A stretch of 64,000 nucleotides of DNA, from the NCBI GenBank assembly GCA_016845105.1, contig JAERTF010000170.1:1-64000 (forward strand). Reading direction: 5' to 3'. Positions 42,734 through 52,755 of the stretch are shown one piece after another. The DNA comes from Bacteroidota bacterium. GTDB taxonomy: Bacteria > Bacteroidota > Bacteroidia > Bacteroidales > F082. The stretch's first letter is position 1. Each line of letters opens with the position of its first letter. Under the pieces are notes generated by a model. The model did not search any database. It was not told the DNA's origin and saw nothing but the letters and a program-made list of their open reading frames with translations. A program made the position numbers and the translations under genes.

Positions 42734-45700
42734 ATGAGCAACAATTTTCTAAATTATAACGAATCTTCCACCTGGGAAAAACTAAAATTCTCGTTAAAAT
42801 CCTGGAAATATATTGGAGTTGGTAAATCATTGTTAATATGGTTTTTAGCAATATCAATAATACCACTTGCTACTGTAAGCTTTATTAATTATTTAAATGC
42901 ATATAAAGGATTAACAATTGTAGCTGATAAGTCATTGAGCGCATCATCTCAATTGCGATTGAAGTACCTCAATACATATTTCGATGGTGCAATTGATGTT
43001 CTTAAAATAACTTCATCTTCACATGCTCGTCTTTCGGTATTTGAAGAATTAGATAATGAATTGATTAGCAGCAATGTGCCATTAATTGATTTTATTAAAA
43101 CTGATGAGTGGAAAGAAACAACTTTTAAACTTAGAAAAGAGTTCGAACAAATAATAATTGAAAATGATTACTATAATTTCCTATTCATTGATATTGCTGG
43201 AAATGTTATATTCTCAGTAAAAAATGAAAACATATTAGGTAAAAACATTTTTTCTGATGATATTAGAACCAGCCTTCTAAGTAAAACTGCACGCAAATCA
43301 CTCGAAACCGGTGAGATACTTTTTTCCGATCTTGATTATTTTGAACCTAGTTATAATATTATTTCTGGTTTTTTCATTAAACCAGCAATTAATGATAAAG
43401 GGGAAACAATAGGTTTACTAGCCCTTCAAATCACAGTTGATGGATTGAATAGAATGATTCAACAAGAAGCTGGCTATGGCGAAACCGGTCAGGCATTTTT
43501 AGTTGGTGAAGATCTGAACCTAAGATCAGCAACAAGATTTGGTAGTAAATCAGACATCTTAAATAAAAAAATAGTTAATGATAAAACACGAGACTGGAAA
43601 GACTATTTATTACATAAAAATGATTTGGATTATTTAATAAGTAAGAAGCTTGATGACGATAGAGTATCAAATTATGATTCTGATGGTAAGGGTAATTACG
43701 TTATGGGAATTTACAGAAACATTGATGAATTATCACCACTGGGAGTACAATGGGCTCTTTTTGAGGAAATTGAGCACACGGAAGCTTTTGCTTATGCTCG
43801 TCGATTAAGTGATATTGTTAAGATTTCGTTTATAATAACAATACTTGTAGTTTTCTTTATTTCATTACTTGTTACACGTTGGTTTGTAAATCCAATAAAG
43901 CAACTTTCATCGTGGGGAAAAGAAGTTGCCATTGGAATTCTGGCACCTAAAACCATTAAAGCTCCTCCAAACGAAGTTGGGGATATGAGTACTACGTTTA
44001 ACCGACTTGTCACATCTTTAACTTCATATGCCAATATTACCAGACAAATGGCAAAAGGAGACTATAGTGAAAATGTTGAGATTCGTAGTAAGAATGATAT
44101 ACTTGGTAATTCTCTTAATCAAATGATTGAGAGTCTAAAATCAGTAATAAAACAAGCAAATACAATCGCACAAGGCGATTATTCAACAGTTATTGTCCCT
44201 AGAAGTGAAAACGACAGCCTTGGTAAATCGCTATATTTGATGACCGAAACACTGCGTAAAAATGCAATCGAAATAGAACAACAAGATTGGTTAAAAACCG
44301 GACTCAACGAACTACAATCAACCATTAAAGGCAACACAGATATTGCTGAGCTAACAAATAATATCATCACTTTCTTTTGCACATACCTTGGAGCTCAATT
44401 AGGTATTATGTACTTAGTCGAAGAGGATGAATTACACCTTAGTTCTTCATACGCCTTAAAGCACATCGACAAAACCAACCTAAAAATAATAAAGAAGGGT
44501 GAAGGAGCATTAGGTCAAGCGTTTATAGAGCAGAAGCGAATAACTATTTCGGATAATTCGGATAATAAACTTCCCGTTTTTAATTATGGTGTTGGAGAAC
44601 AAGAACTCAGACACTATATAATTGTACCTTTTATTAATGCAGATAGCGTGATTGCAGTTATGGAGTTGGGATTAATTAATAACCTAACTGATAATGAATT
44701 ATTATTTATTGATACAGCTGCCAAAGATATTGCGCTTTCGATAATAACACTGCAATCACATATTAAGGTTTTAGAACTACTTGAACGTACTCAGGATCAA
44801 GCCAAGGAGCTTGAAGTTCAGCAAGAAGAGCTCAGACAAACCAATGAAGAACTATTTGAGCAAACCAATGCATTAAAAACTTCTGAAGAAAACCTTCAAT
44901 CACAAAAAGAAGAGCTAAAGGTTACCAACGAGGAACTGGAGGAACGTAGTAAAACACTTGAAATACAACGAGATTCAATTAAGAAAAAGAACAAAGAATT
45001 AGAAATTGCCAGAAAGGATATTGAGTTAAAAGCCAAGGATCTTGAATTAGCAAGTAAATATAAATCCGAATTCCTGGCAAATATGTCGCATGAACTACGA
45101 ACACCGTTAAATAGTATTATTGTTCTATCTCAATTGATGGCAGAAAACAAAAAGAACCACCTTGATGATAAAGAAAAACAATTCTCAAAAACCATTAACT
45201 CTTCCGGTATAGATCTATTAAATTTAATTAATGATATCTTAGATTTATCAAAAGTTGAGTCAGGCAAGATTGAATTAAATATTGACAGACTCTATTTTGA
45301 TGACCTAAAGTCTTATATCGAAACAACCTTTGGTGAAATAATGAAGGAAAAGGGCATAAAGCTCAATGTAAAAATAAACAAAAACGTACCGGAATATATA
45401 ACAAGTGATATCCAGCGTGTTCATCAAGTTATAAAGAATTTATTTTCAAATGCCATAAAATTCACAAGCTCTGGTGAAATTAGTTTGGTTATTAGTAAGA
45501 CCTCAAAAAATACCACTCTAAATAATCCACAATTAGAAAGCAATCGTACGATTGCAATATCTGTAATAGATACCGGAATAGGAATACCTGAAAAGAAGCA
45601 ACATGTAATCTTTGAGGCTTTTAAGCAGGCTGATGGAACAACTAGTCGAAAATATGGTGGTACAGGACTTGGTTTAAGTATCTCTAAAAACTTTTCACAA

Positions 45701-47128
45701 CTTTTGGGTGGTGAAATGCAATTAAAGAGTACAGAAGGAAAAGGTTCCACATTTACTCTTTATCTCCCATATGAATTAATAGCTACTGAATCAGAGGAAT
45801 CCTTTATAGATGATGAAGATGAACTTATCTCGGATATAACTAATGAAAGTGAAGAAATAAAATATGAGAATAAGAATGCATTTATGGATAAGAATTCATC
45901 AATTGTTAAACAATCGAATAGCAATATTATAGATGACACTAACAATATATTTGAAGAGGATAAGGTTGTTCTTATAATTGAAGATGATTATAATTTTGCC
46001 TCAGTATTATATAGCTTATCACATGATCACGACTTTAAAGCCATCATAGCATTAGATGGAGAAACAGGACTGCATCTGGCTGATTATCATAATCCAAAAG
46101 CCATAATTCTAGATATTGGCCTCCCCGGAATGGATGGTTACGAAGTTATGAAACGTCTAAAACTCAATCCAAAAACCCGACATATTCCAGTTCATTTTAT
46201 TTCTGCAGTTGATTCAGATATTAAAGCCTTTAAAATGGGCGCAATTGGATACCTCACCAAACCTGTTGAAAAAGAACAAATTGATAATGTATTTGATAAA
46301 ATTGAAAAGATTATATCAAAACCCATCAAAAAACTCATTATTGTTGAAGACGAAGAAATAATGAGAAAGAGCATCATTAATCTGATGAAAGGTGAGAATA
46401 TAGTAATTACAGATGTAGAATCTGGAAAAGAAGCCTTTGATAAAGTATCACAAGAAGAGTTTGACTGCATGATACTTGATTTAGGATTAAAAGATATGAC
46501 TGGCTTCGAACTACTTGATATGTTTGAAAAAGAAAAAGTAGCAACTGACTTACCAATTATAATTTACACAGGGAGAGAACTATCACTTGAAGAAAATGAC
46601 AACCTAAAGAAATACTCACAAAGTATCATCCTTAAAGGAGCAAGATCATTTGAAAGATTGTTGGCAGAAACTACCTTGTTCCTTCATCAAGTTGAATCAA
46701 AGCTTCCTGATGACAAGAAAAAAATGCTCGAAAAAATCCACGGAAAAGGTGATGTACTTAAAGGAAAGACAATACTTGTTGTTGACGACGATATGAGAAA
46801 TGTTTTCGCCATTAGTAGTCTGCTTGAAAACAACCAAATTAAAGTTATTGTTGGAAAGAATGGAAAAGATGGAATTGATAAATTAAAGAAAAATAGCAAC
46901 ATTGATCTCGTTTTAATGGATATTATGATGCCTGAAATGGATGGTTATGAAGCAATGAGGCGAATTAGAAAAGAAAAGAAATATGAAACACTTCCTATTA
47001 TTGCCTTAACTGCAAAAGCAATGAAAGAAGATAGAGAAAAATGTATTGCTGCAGGAGCAAGTGAATACTTGTCAAAACCTGTGGAAAAAGATAAACTATT
47101 GTCATTACTTAGGGTTTGGCTATATTAA
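42734..47128 (+). CDS. Large membrane hybrid histidine kinase (dCache-HAMP-GAF-HK-REC3)
   Basis: This 1464-aa protein has TM helix ~32-52, an extracytoplasmic double-Cache-like domain (~55-355), TM ~362-384, a HAMP followed by two further HAMP-like repeats (~385-520, MAKGDYSENVEIRS, IAQGDYSTVIVPRS), a GAF domain (~535-680) and a long coiled coil (~690-780). Next are HisKA with H786 in ANMSHELRTPLNS, HATPase_c (DTGIGI, GGTGLGLS) and three receivers (~1074-1195, ~1200-1325, ~1340-1464). The second receiver lacks the usual KP end. The architecture resembles large HAMP-GAF hybrid kinases seen next to CheB/CheR in other bacteria. The signal is unknown; it may be sensed periplasmically by Cache. 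Confidence 0.9.
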   Translation: MSNNFLNYNESSTWEKLKFSLKSWKYIGVGKSLLIWFLAISIIPLATVSFINYLNAYKGLTIVADKSLSASSQLRLKYLNTYFDGAIDVLKITSSSHARLSVFEELDNELISSNVPLIDFIKTDEWKETTFKLRKEFEQIIIENDYYNFLFIDIAGNVIFSVKNENILGKNIFSDDIRTSLLSKTARKSLETGEILFSDLDYFEPSYNIISGFFIKPAINDKGETIGLLALQITVDGLNRMIQQEAGYGETGQAFLVGEDLNLRSATRFGSKSDILNKKIVNDKTRDWKDYLLHKNDLDYLISKKLDDDRVSNYDSDGKGNYVMGIYRNIDELSPLGVQWALFEEIEHTEAFAYARRLSDIVKISFIITILVVFFISLLVTRWFVNPIKQLSSWGKEVAIGILAPKTIKAPPNEVGDMSTTFNRLVTSLTSYANITRQMAKGDYSENVEIRSKNDILGNSLNQMIESLKSVIKQANTIAQGDYSTVIVPRSENDSLGKSLYLMTETLRKNAIEIEQQDWLKTGLNELQSTIKGNTDIAELTNNIITFFCTYLGAQLGIMYLVEEDELHLSSSYALKHIDKTNLKIIKKGEGALGQAFIEQKRITISDNSDNKLPVFNYGVGEQELRHYIIVPFINADSVIAVMELGLINNLTDNELLFIDTAAKDIALSIITLQSHIKVLELLERTQDQAKELEVQQEELRQTNEELFEQTNALKTSEENLQSQKEELKVTNEELEERSKTLEIQRDSIKKKNKELEIARKDIELKAKDLELASKYKSEFLANMSHELRTPLNSIIVLSQLMAENKKNHLDDKEKQFSKTINSSGIDLLNLINDILDLSKVESGKIELNIDRLYFDDLKSYIETTFGEIMKEKGIKLNVKINKNVPEYITSDIQRVHQVIKNLFSNAIKFTSSGEISLVISKTSKNTTLNNPQLESNRTIAISVIDTGIGIPEKKQHVIFEAFKQADGTTSRKYGGTGLGLSISKNFSQLLGGEMQLKSTEGKGSTFTLYLPYELIATESEESFIDDEDELISDITNESEEIKYENKNAFMDKNSSIVKQSNSNIIDDTNNIFEEDKVVLIIEDDYNFASVLYSLSHDHDFKAIIALDGETGLHLADYHNPKAIILDIGLPGMDGYEVMKRLKLNPKTRHIPVHFISAVDSDIKAFKMGAIGYLTKPVEKEQIDNVFDKIEKIISKPIKKLIIVEDEEIMRKSIINLMKGENIVITDVESGKEAFDKVSQEEFDCMILDLGLKDMTGFELLDMFEKEKVATDLPIIIYTGRELSLEENDNLKKYSQSIILKGARSFERLLAETTLFLHQVESKLPDDKKKMLEKIHGKGDVLKGKTILVVDDDMRNVFAISSLLENNQIKVIVGKNGKDGIDKLKKNSNIDLVLMDIMMPEMDGYEAMRRIRKEKKYETLPIIALTAKAMKEDREKCIAAGASEYLSKPVEKDKLLSLLRVWLY

Positions 47129-47246
47129 TCACCACAAACTAACCAAACTATTTGTAAGGCATAATAGTTAGAAGTATATTTTAAATTTTAAAAGTTACAT
47201 CCGGACAATGTCATTGATTGACTATCTGCCATCTTTAATATAAAAC

Positions 47247-48830
47247 ATGGATAAAAAGCCTAAAATATTAGTTGTTGACGATAGAGTTGAAAATATAGTT
47301 TCAATTACAGAGATACTAGATGGTCTTGACACTGAAATTGTTAGTGCACTATCAGGAAACGAAGCTCTGAGTCATAGTCTTTCAAATGATTTTGCTCTTG
47401 CTATAATTGATGTACAAATGCCAGAAATGGATGGATACGAATTGGTAGAAATTTTAAGAAACGCTCGAAAGACAAAGCATCTACCAATAATATTGGTTTC
47501 AGCAATTTACTCAGATGAGTTTTATATTAAAAAGGGTATTGATGCCGGAGCGCTTGACTTTATAACTAAACCAATAAAGTCGCCTTTACTTATCGGAAAA
47601 GTTCGAATTTTTATAGAACTATATAAGCAACAAGTAAAATTAAAAACTCTATTGAAAGAAAAGGACCGTGATGCACACGAACTCAAGATTGCTAAAGAGA
47701 AAGCGGAATATGCAACATATTCTAAATCAATTTTTTTAGCAAATATGTCTCATGAAATACGCACACCGCTCAATGGAATAATAGGCATGAGCGAGATTCT
47801 ATCGAAAACCGAACTAAACAAGTTACAGAAAGAATATCTAAACTCAATTAAGGTATCCGGAGAAGATTTACTAATTATAATAAACGATATTCTTGATTTT
47901 TCAAAAATTGAAGCAGGGCAGTTGCAAATTGAAAAAATATCATTTTCTTTATTTGACCAAATAAAAAACGTATTTAAAGTTCTAAAACTAAAAGCAGAAG
48001 AAAAGGGAATCAATCTTGATTATTCAATAAGCAACGATGTACCCGAATACATTAGTTCCGATCCATTACGAATAAAACAAATTTTAATTAACCTCCTTAA
48101 CAATGCCATTAAATTTACAGACCAAGGAGGAGTTAAACTTGTGGTATCTTGTAAGAATAATACAGATAATTTACTTGAGATTAAATTTAGTGTAACTGAT
48201 ACAGGAATAGGTATTAGTGAAGCTAATACCCTTAAAATGTTTAAGGAATTTACCCAAGCTGACTCATCAACAACACGCAAACATGGTGGTACAGGACTAG
48301 GTCTTACTATTTCGAAGAAGCTTTCTGAACTGATGCAAGGAAGCATTGGCGTTGAAAGTACCTTAGGTGAAGGTTCAACATTTTGGTTTACCATAAAAGC
48401 AAAGCATAGTAAAAAACCAAAGGTGCTTGCAAAGAAGGAAGAGAAAATCGACCTTCCAGAAAACATTAGAATTCTATTGGCAGAAGACAACTTAATAAAT
48501 CAGAAAGTTAGTTCTATAATGATTAAGCAAATTGGATATTCTTGCGATATTGCTGAAAATGGTGCCATTGCATTAAAAATGCATAAAGAAAACCCATATG
48601 ATTTAGTGTTTATGGATATCCTTATGCCCGTTATGGACGGTGTAGAAGCCACAAATCAAATTAGAAAATGGGAGGATGAAAAGGAAGTTGAAGATAAAAC
48701 AACAATAATCGCATTAACGGTAAATGCATTTAAAGAGGATATTGATAATTACCTCAACAATGGCATGAATTTCTATTTAAGCAAACCTCTTCGCATGCTT
48801 GATGTTGTTAAAGTATTGAAGCTCTTATAA
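47247..48830 (+). CDS. Hybrid histidine kinase (REC-HK-REC)
   Basis: This 527-aa soluble protein has an N-terminal receiver (~6-125, D55 in [14 protein letters not shown]), coiled coil (~128-158), HisKA with H169 in [13 protein letters not shown], HATPase_c ([15 protein letters not shown]) and a C-terminal receiver (~405-527, [18 protein letters not shown] at the end). It is a shorter paralog of the kinase at 40675. It sits 15 nt before cheR, so it is the kinase most tightly coupled to the CheR/CheB genes. The 118-nt gap before it holds no clear promoter. Confidence 0.9.
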   Translation: MDKKPKILVVDDRVENIVSITEILDGLDTEIVSALSGNEALSHSLSNDFALAIIDVQMPEMDGYELVEILRNARKTKHLPIILVSAIYSDEFYIKKGIDAGALDFITKPIKSPLLIGKVRIFIELYKQQVKLKTLLKEKDRDAHELKIAKEKAEYATYSKSIFLANMSHEIRTPLNGIIGMSEILSKTELNKLQKEYLNSIKVSGEDLLIIINDILDFSKIEAGQLQIEKISFSLFDQIKNVFKVLKLKAEEKGINLDYSISNDVPEYISSDPLRIKQILINLLNNAIKFTDQGGVKLVVSCKNNTDNLLEIKFSVTDTGIGISEANTLKMFKEFTQADSSTTRKHGGTGLGLTISKKLSELMQGSIGVESTLGEGSTFWFTIKAKHSKKPKVLAKKEEKIDLPENIRILLAEDNLINQKVSSIMIKQIGYSCDIAENGAIALKMHKENPYDLVFMDILMPVMDGVEATNQIRKWEDEKEVEDKTTIIALTVNAFKEDIDNYLNNGMNFYLSKPLRMLDVVKVLKLL

Positions 48831-48845
48831 AACTAGATTTAGATA

Positions 48846-49694
48846 ATGTATAGTGACTCAAAAGATATAAATCGAACAACCAACATCGAAATAGATTTAA
48901 TTCTTGAAGGAATTTTCAATAAATATGGTTACGACTTTAGAAACTATAGCAAAGCTCATGTAAAAAGGCGACTACTTAATCGACTAACCACCTCTAAACT
49001 TAATAGCATAAGTGAATTACAACATAAAGTGTTACATGAGCCTGGATTTTTTGAAATAATACTTCGTGATTTATCAATCAATGTTACAGAAATGTTTCGT
49101 GATCCGTCTTTTTACCTTGCCTTACGAAATGAAGTAATACCTATACTAAAAACATATCCCTTTTTTAAAGTGTGGCATGCCGGTTGTTCAACAGGTGAAG
49201 AAGTATATTCATTTGCAGTAGTTCTTAAAGAAGAGGGTATTTACGATAGAGCACAAATTTATGCCACTGACTTTAATCACGACGTACTTGATATTGCGAA
49301 AAAAGGCATATTCCCTATTGACAGAATAAAAGAATACACCTATAATTATCAAGCATCTGGTGGTAAACAATCATTTTCTGACTATTATATGGCAAACTAC
49401 GATTCGGTGATTTATGATCAATCATTGAAGAAAAATCTAGTTTTTGCCGAACATAATCTTGTAACTGACAGTGTTTTTGCCGAAGTGAATCTTATAATTT
49501 GTCGGAACGTATTAATTTATTTCAATAAAGACTTACAAAATAGAGTAATTGACTTATTTCATGATAGTTTAATTAATGGAGGGTTTCTTGGGTTGGGTTC
49601 CAAAGAAACATTGCAGTTTACAACAAAAGCCAATAGCTTTGAGATTATAAACAATGAGGAAAAGGTTTACAAAAAGAAAATTATTAAAAAATAA
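48846..49694 (+). CDS. cheR: CheR-type protein methyltransferase
   Basis: This 282-aa protein has the CheR_N helical domain (~10-75: NYSKAHVKRRLLNRLTT) and the SAM-dependent CheR domain: motif HAGCSTGEEVYSFAVVL, RAQIYATDFN, and ICRNVLIYF near the C-terminus. CheR normally methylates Glu side chains of chemoreceptors. No chemoreceptor, CheA or CheW is encoded nearby, so the target may be the large HAMP-containing kinase of the same cluster; this is inference. Standard length, no TPR extension. Confidence 0.92.
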   Translation: MYSDSKDINRTTNIEIDLILEGIFNKYGYDFRNYSKAHVKRRLLNRLTTSKLNSISELQHKVLHEPGFFEIILRDLSINVTEMFRDPSFYLALRNEVIPILKTYPFFKVWHAGCSTGEEVYSFAVVLKEEGIYDRAQIYATDFNHDVLDIAKKGIFPIDRIKEYTYNYQASGGKQSFSDYYMANYDSVIYDQSLKKNLVFAEHNLVTDSVFAEVNLIICRNVLIYFNKDLQNRVIDLFHDSLINGGFLGLGSKETLQFTTKANSFEIINNEEKVYKKKIIKK

Positions 49695-49737
49695 ATATTA
49701 CTAACAGAAACTAGAATAACTAGATAAACTAAGTAAA

Positions 49738-50349
49738 ATGTCATATAAGGCGATAGTAATAGGTGCATCGGCTGGAGGTTTTTTTGCCCTTAAAAAATTA
49801 ATTACTGCCCTCCCCTCGGATTTTAGTATTCCCATACTAATTGTACAGCATATAAGCCCTACGTCTGACAGTTACATGGCAAAACATCTTAATAAATTAT
49901 CTGGATTAACTGTAAAAGAAGCAGATGAAAAAGAAATTATTAAGCCCGGCCACGTATATATTGCCCCACCAAATTATCACATATTAATAGAAGAAGACTG
50001 TACCATTTCATTGTCCACTAGTGAAAAGAAAAACTATTCACGTCCATCAATTGATATATTATTTGAAACAGCGACTTTTGCATATGGAGAAGAATTAATT
50101 GGAATTGTATTAACCGGTGCTAATAATGATGGCTCAAGTGGATTATTATCAATTAAAAACTCTGGGGGGTATTGTATAGTGCAGGATCCTGATGAAGCAG
50201 AAGTAGACACAATGCCTCTTGCAGCCATTAAAACTTCGAATCCACAAAAAATTCTTACCATTGAAGGTATTGCAAAACTTCTAATCAAAATTAATAATGC
50301 TTCGAAAAAACAAAACAAAATAAAAAAGAAGAAAAAAGACATCAATTAA
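49738..50349 (+). CDS. cheB: CheB methylesterase domain protein, no receiver
   Basis: This 203-aa protein has only the catalytic CheB domain. The triad is S11 (VIGASAGGFFAL), H37 (LIVQHISPTSDSYM) and D130 (LTGANNDGSSGLLSI); other landmarks are VYIAPPNYHILIE and DEAEVDTMPLAAI. The usual N-terminal receiver that controls activity is absent, so regulation must come from elsewhere, perhaps the neighbouring hybrid kinases. The C-terminus is a Lys-rich tail (KKQNKIKKKKKDIN). It follows cheR by 43 nt. Confidence 0.9.
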   Translation: MSYKAIVIGASAGGFFALKKLITALPSDFSIPILIVQHISPTSDSYMAKHLNKLSGLTVKEADEKEIIKPGHVYIAPPNYHILIEEDCTISLSTSEKKNYSRPSIDILFETATFAYGEELIGIVLTGANNDGSSGLLSIKNSGGYCIVQDPDEAEVDTMPLAAIKTSNPQKILTIEGIAKLLIKINNASKKQNKIKKKKKDIN

Positions 50350-50356
50350 CCACTAT

Positions 50357-50959
50357 TTAGGCATTATTTTCGTGAATCAACTCTGTTAATCTCCTTTTCG
50401 AAAACGATTCAAGTTCTTGATAAAACTCTATGAAGTCTTCATAAAGAGGTGTATATTTTTCCATCAGAACTTCAACCGAATCACCCATACCTGAAATATA
50501 TCCAGTACGTCTGTCCATTCCTTTAAATACCCGTGTTAAATCATTAAAATTAGCATACCCCGATAACCAGTTTTGTCCTATTAGAAAAGGCAGCAACTTC
50601 TTTATCCTATTGGGTAGTAATAAAAACCTCCTGGCAAGTATTGAATAAACCTTTGAGGAAAAAGTAACAAGCTCTTGATCACTATAGTTATACCAATTTC
50701 TGGCTAAAAAATGGTCATAGTAAATATCCACAACAATACCAGAAAATTTACCGAAGCTACCACGTATTAAATCACGACTTTGTTTTACTACAGGATGACG
50801 ATCCGTAAAAGTATCAATTTCACGATGTAGCAAAATACCTATCATTATTTCTGTTCTAAACTCTTTATAGTAACTACCCTTTACCGAATCAGCTATGAAA
50901 TTACCAAAAATAATATCACTTGATTCACCAGAAAGATGAGCATGAGCGAGGAAATTCAT
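50357..50959 (-). CDS. ACP phosphodiesterase family protein (AcpH-like, DUF479)
   Basis: The track start at 50965 is a TTG; the ATG at 50959 gives MNFLAHAHLSG, the usual family start, 200 aa. It matches the AcpH family: NFIADSVKG, GILLHREIDTFTDRHP, DIYYDHFLARNW. AcpH removes the 4'-phosphopantetheine arm from acyl carrier protein in E. coli. The His/Asp pattern (LHREID, DHFLA) suggests an HD-like metal site. It is oriented opposite to the cheB gene, with a 7-nt gap between ends, and is divergent from iorA. Confidence 0.85.
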   Translation of the reverse strand: MNFLAHAHLSGESSDIIFGNFIADSVKGSYYKEFRTEIMIGILLHREIDTFTDRHPVVKQSRDLIRGSFGKFSGIVVDIYYDHFLARNWYNYSDQELVTFSSKVYSILARRFLLLPNRIKKLLPFLIGQNWLSGYANFNDLTRVFKGMDRRTGYISGMGDSVEVLMEKYTPLYEDFIEFYQELESFSKRRLTELIHENNA

Positions 50960-51032
50960 ATTCAATTAAAACTGCCAAAAGTAATCAATTTATAATCATT
51001 ATAGATTAAATATGTAGCACCAACAATACTTG

Positions 51033-51040
51033 TATTTTTG
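51033..51040 (+). promoter_or_regulatory. Putative -7 box of iorAB
   Basis: TATTTTTG matches TAnnTTTG, 49 nt upstream of the ATG at 51089. No good -33 box is seen. Confidence 0.4.
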
Positions 51041-51088
51041 ATAATTTAGCAGCGATAAATACAACAAAAATAAACTCCATATAGCGCA

Positions 51089-52714
51089 ATGCAAAAGTTA
51101 TTATTATTATTAGGTGACGAAGCAATAGCCCAAGGAGCTATAGATGCTGGTATTTCTGGTGTTTATGCATATCCTGGCACACCATCAACAGAAATTACTG
51201 AATATATTCAGGCATCTAAAGATGCAAAGGAACTCAATATTAGATCAAGTTGGTCAGCCAACGAAAAAACAGCGATGGAAAGTGCCATTGGCATGTCATA
51301 TGCAGGAAAAAAATCACTTGTTTGCATGAAACATGTTGGATTAAACGTTGCAGCAGATGCGTTTATAAACTCAGCAATCACAGGAGCCAACGGTGGATTA
51401 GTTGTGCTCTCTGCAGATGATCCATCAATGCATTCTTCTCAAAATGAACAAGACTCTCGCTTTTACGGAAAATTTTCACTAATACCTGTTATGGAGCCTT
51501 CAAATCAACAGGAGGCATATGATATGACAAGATATGCTTTTGAACTTAGTGAGAAGTTTGGCACTCCGGTTTTAATAAGAGTTACTACAAGATTAGCACA
51601 TTCAAGGGCAGGTGTTGAACGAAAAGAAATTATTGAACAAAATCAAATAAAATTACCAAGTAACCTTAAGCAGTTTATATTATTGCCATCAATCGCTCGT
51701 AAACAATATGATATACTTCTAAGCAAGCAGAGCGAGTTTGAAAATGATGCTTTTAAATCCGGATATAATGAGTTAATCAAAGGTACAGATAACTCAATTG
51801 GGATAATCGCATGTGGACTGGCTTATAATTACTTAGAAGAGAATCGACATGACAATGAAATAAACTATCCAATTCTCAAAGTTGGTCAATACCCCATTCC
51901 AACAAAGATGGTTAATAAACTCTACGAATCATGTGATGAAATTCTTGTATTGGAGGATGGGTATCCGATAATTGAGGAGTTATTAAGAGGTTTACTGAAT
52001 AAAGGGAAAAAAATTAATGGACGCATGAATGGTAGCATCCCTGCAGCCGGCGAGTTAAACCCTAACATAGTTGCCAAAGCATTGAAATTAAATATTGAAG
52101 ATGGGCATCCGAAACCAGAAATAGTACAAGGACGCCCACCATCTTTATGCGAAGGATGTTCACATACTGATACATTTACAGCATTAAATGAAGCAATGTT
52201 AGATTATTCTCCGGGAAGAGTATTTTCTGATATTGGATGCTATACATTAAGCGCACTGGCACCATTGGAATCAATTAACTCTTGTGTTGATATGGGTGCA
52301 TCTATTACCATGGCAATAGGTGCAGCTGATGCTGGATTAATACCATCCGTAGCTGCAATAGGTGATTCAACATTCACACACTCGGGTATAACAGGTTTAT
52401 TAGATGCAGTAAATACTAAGTCACCAATTACAGTTATAATAAACGACAACTCAACTACAGGAATGACTGGTGGTCAAGATTCTTCTGCACTAGGTAGAGT
52501 TGAAGATATTTGTAGAGGAGTTGGTGTTGAAGAAGATCACATTAGAGTTATAAAGCCTCTACGTAGATTTCACGATGAAAATCTTGCCATAATAAAAGAA
52601 GAACTTGAATATAATGGGGTATCTGTAGTTGTTGCTAAACGTGAATGCATTCAAACTCTGGGTCGAAGAATGAAACTTAAAGCACAGAATAAACGCACCA
52701 ACAAATCAGTTTAA
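51089..52714 (+). CDS. iorA: Indolepyruvate:ferredoxin oxidoreductase, alpha subunit (no ferredoxin domain)
   Basis: IorA with IorB oxidatively decarboxylates aryl pyruvates from aromatic amino acids to aryl-acetyl-CoA, reducing ferredoxin. The 541-aa protein has the pyruvate-binding domain (YAYPGTPSTEITEYI, KHVGLNVAADAF, SADDPSMHSSQNEQDSRFY) and the TPP domain (CEGCSHTDTFTAL, AIGDSTFTHSGITGLLDAV, INDNSTTGMTGGQD). Typical archaeal IorA ends with two CxxCxxCxxxC ferredoxin motifs; this one ends shortly after VVVAKRECIQTLGRR with none, so the electron path must use another partner. It is in an operon with iorB. Confidence 0.9.
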   Translation: MQKLLLLLGDEAIAQGAIDAGISGVYAYPGTPSTEITEYIQASKDAKELNIRSSWSANEKTAMESAIGMSYAGKKSLVCMKHVGLNVAADAFINSAITGANGGLVVLSADDPSMHSSQNEQDSRFYGKFSLIPVMEPSNQQEAYDMTRYAFELSEKFGTPVLIRVTTRLAHSRAGVERKEIIEQNQIKLPSNLKQFILLPSIARKQYDILLSKQSEFENDAFKSGYNELIKGTDNSIGIIACGLAYNYLEENRHDNEINYPILKVGQYPIPTKMVNKLYESCDEILVLEDGYPIIEELLRGLLNKGKKINGRMNGSIPAAGELNPNIVAKALKLNIEDGHPKPEIVQGRPPSLCEGCSHTDTFTALNEAMLDYSPGRVFSDIGCYTLSALAPLESINSCVDMGASITMAIGAADAGLIPSVAAIGDSTFTHSGITGLLDAVNTKSPITVIINDNSTTGMTGGQDSSALGRVEDICRGVGVEEDHIRVIKPLRRFHDENLAIIKEELEYNGVSVVVAKRECIQTLGRRMKLKAQNKRTNKSV

Positions 52715-52755
52715 TTACATTCAGGTTGTAAGATTTTGAAAGAAAAAACAAAGAA

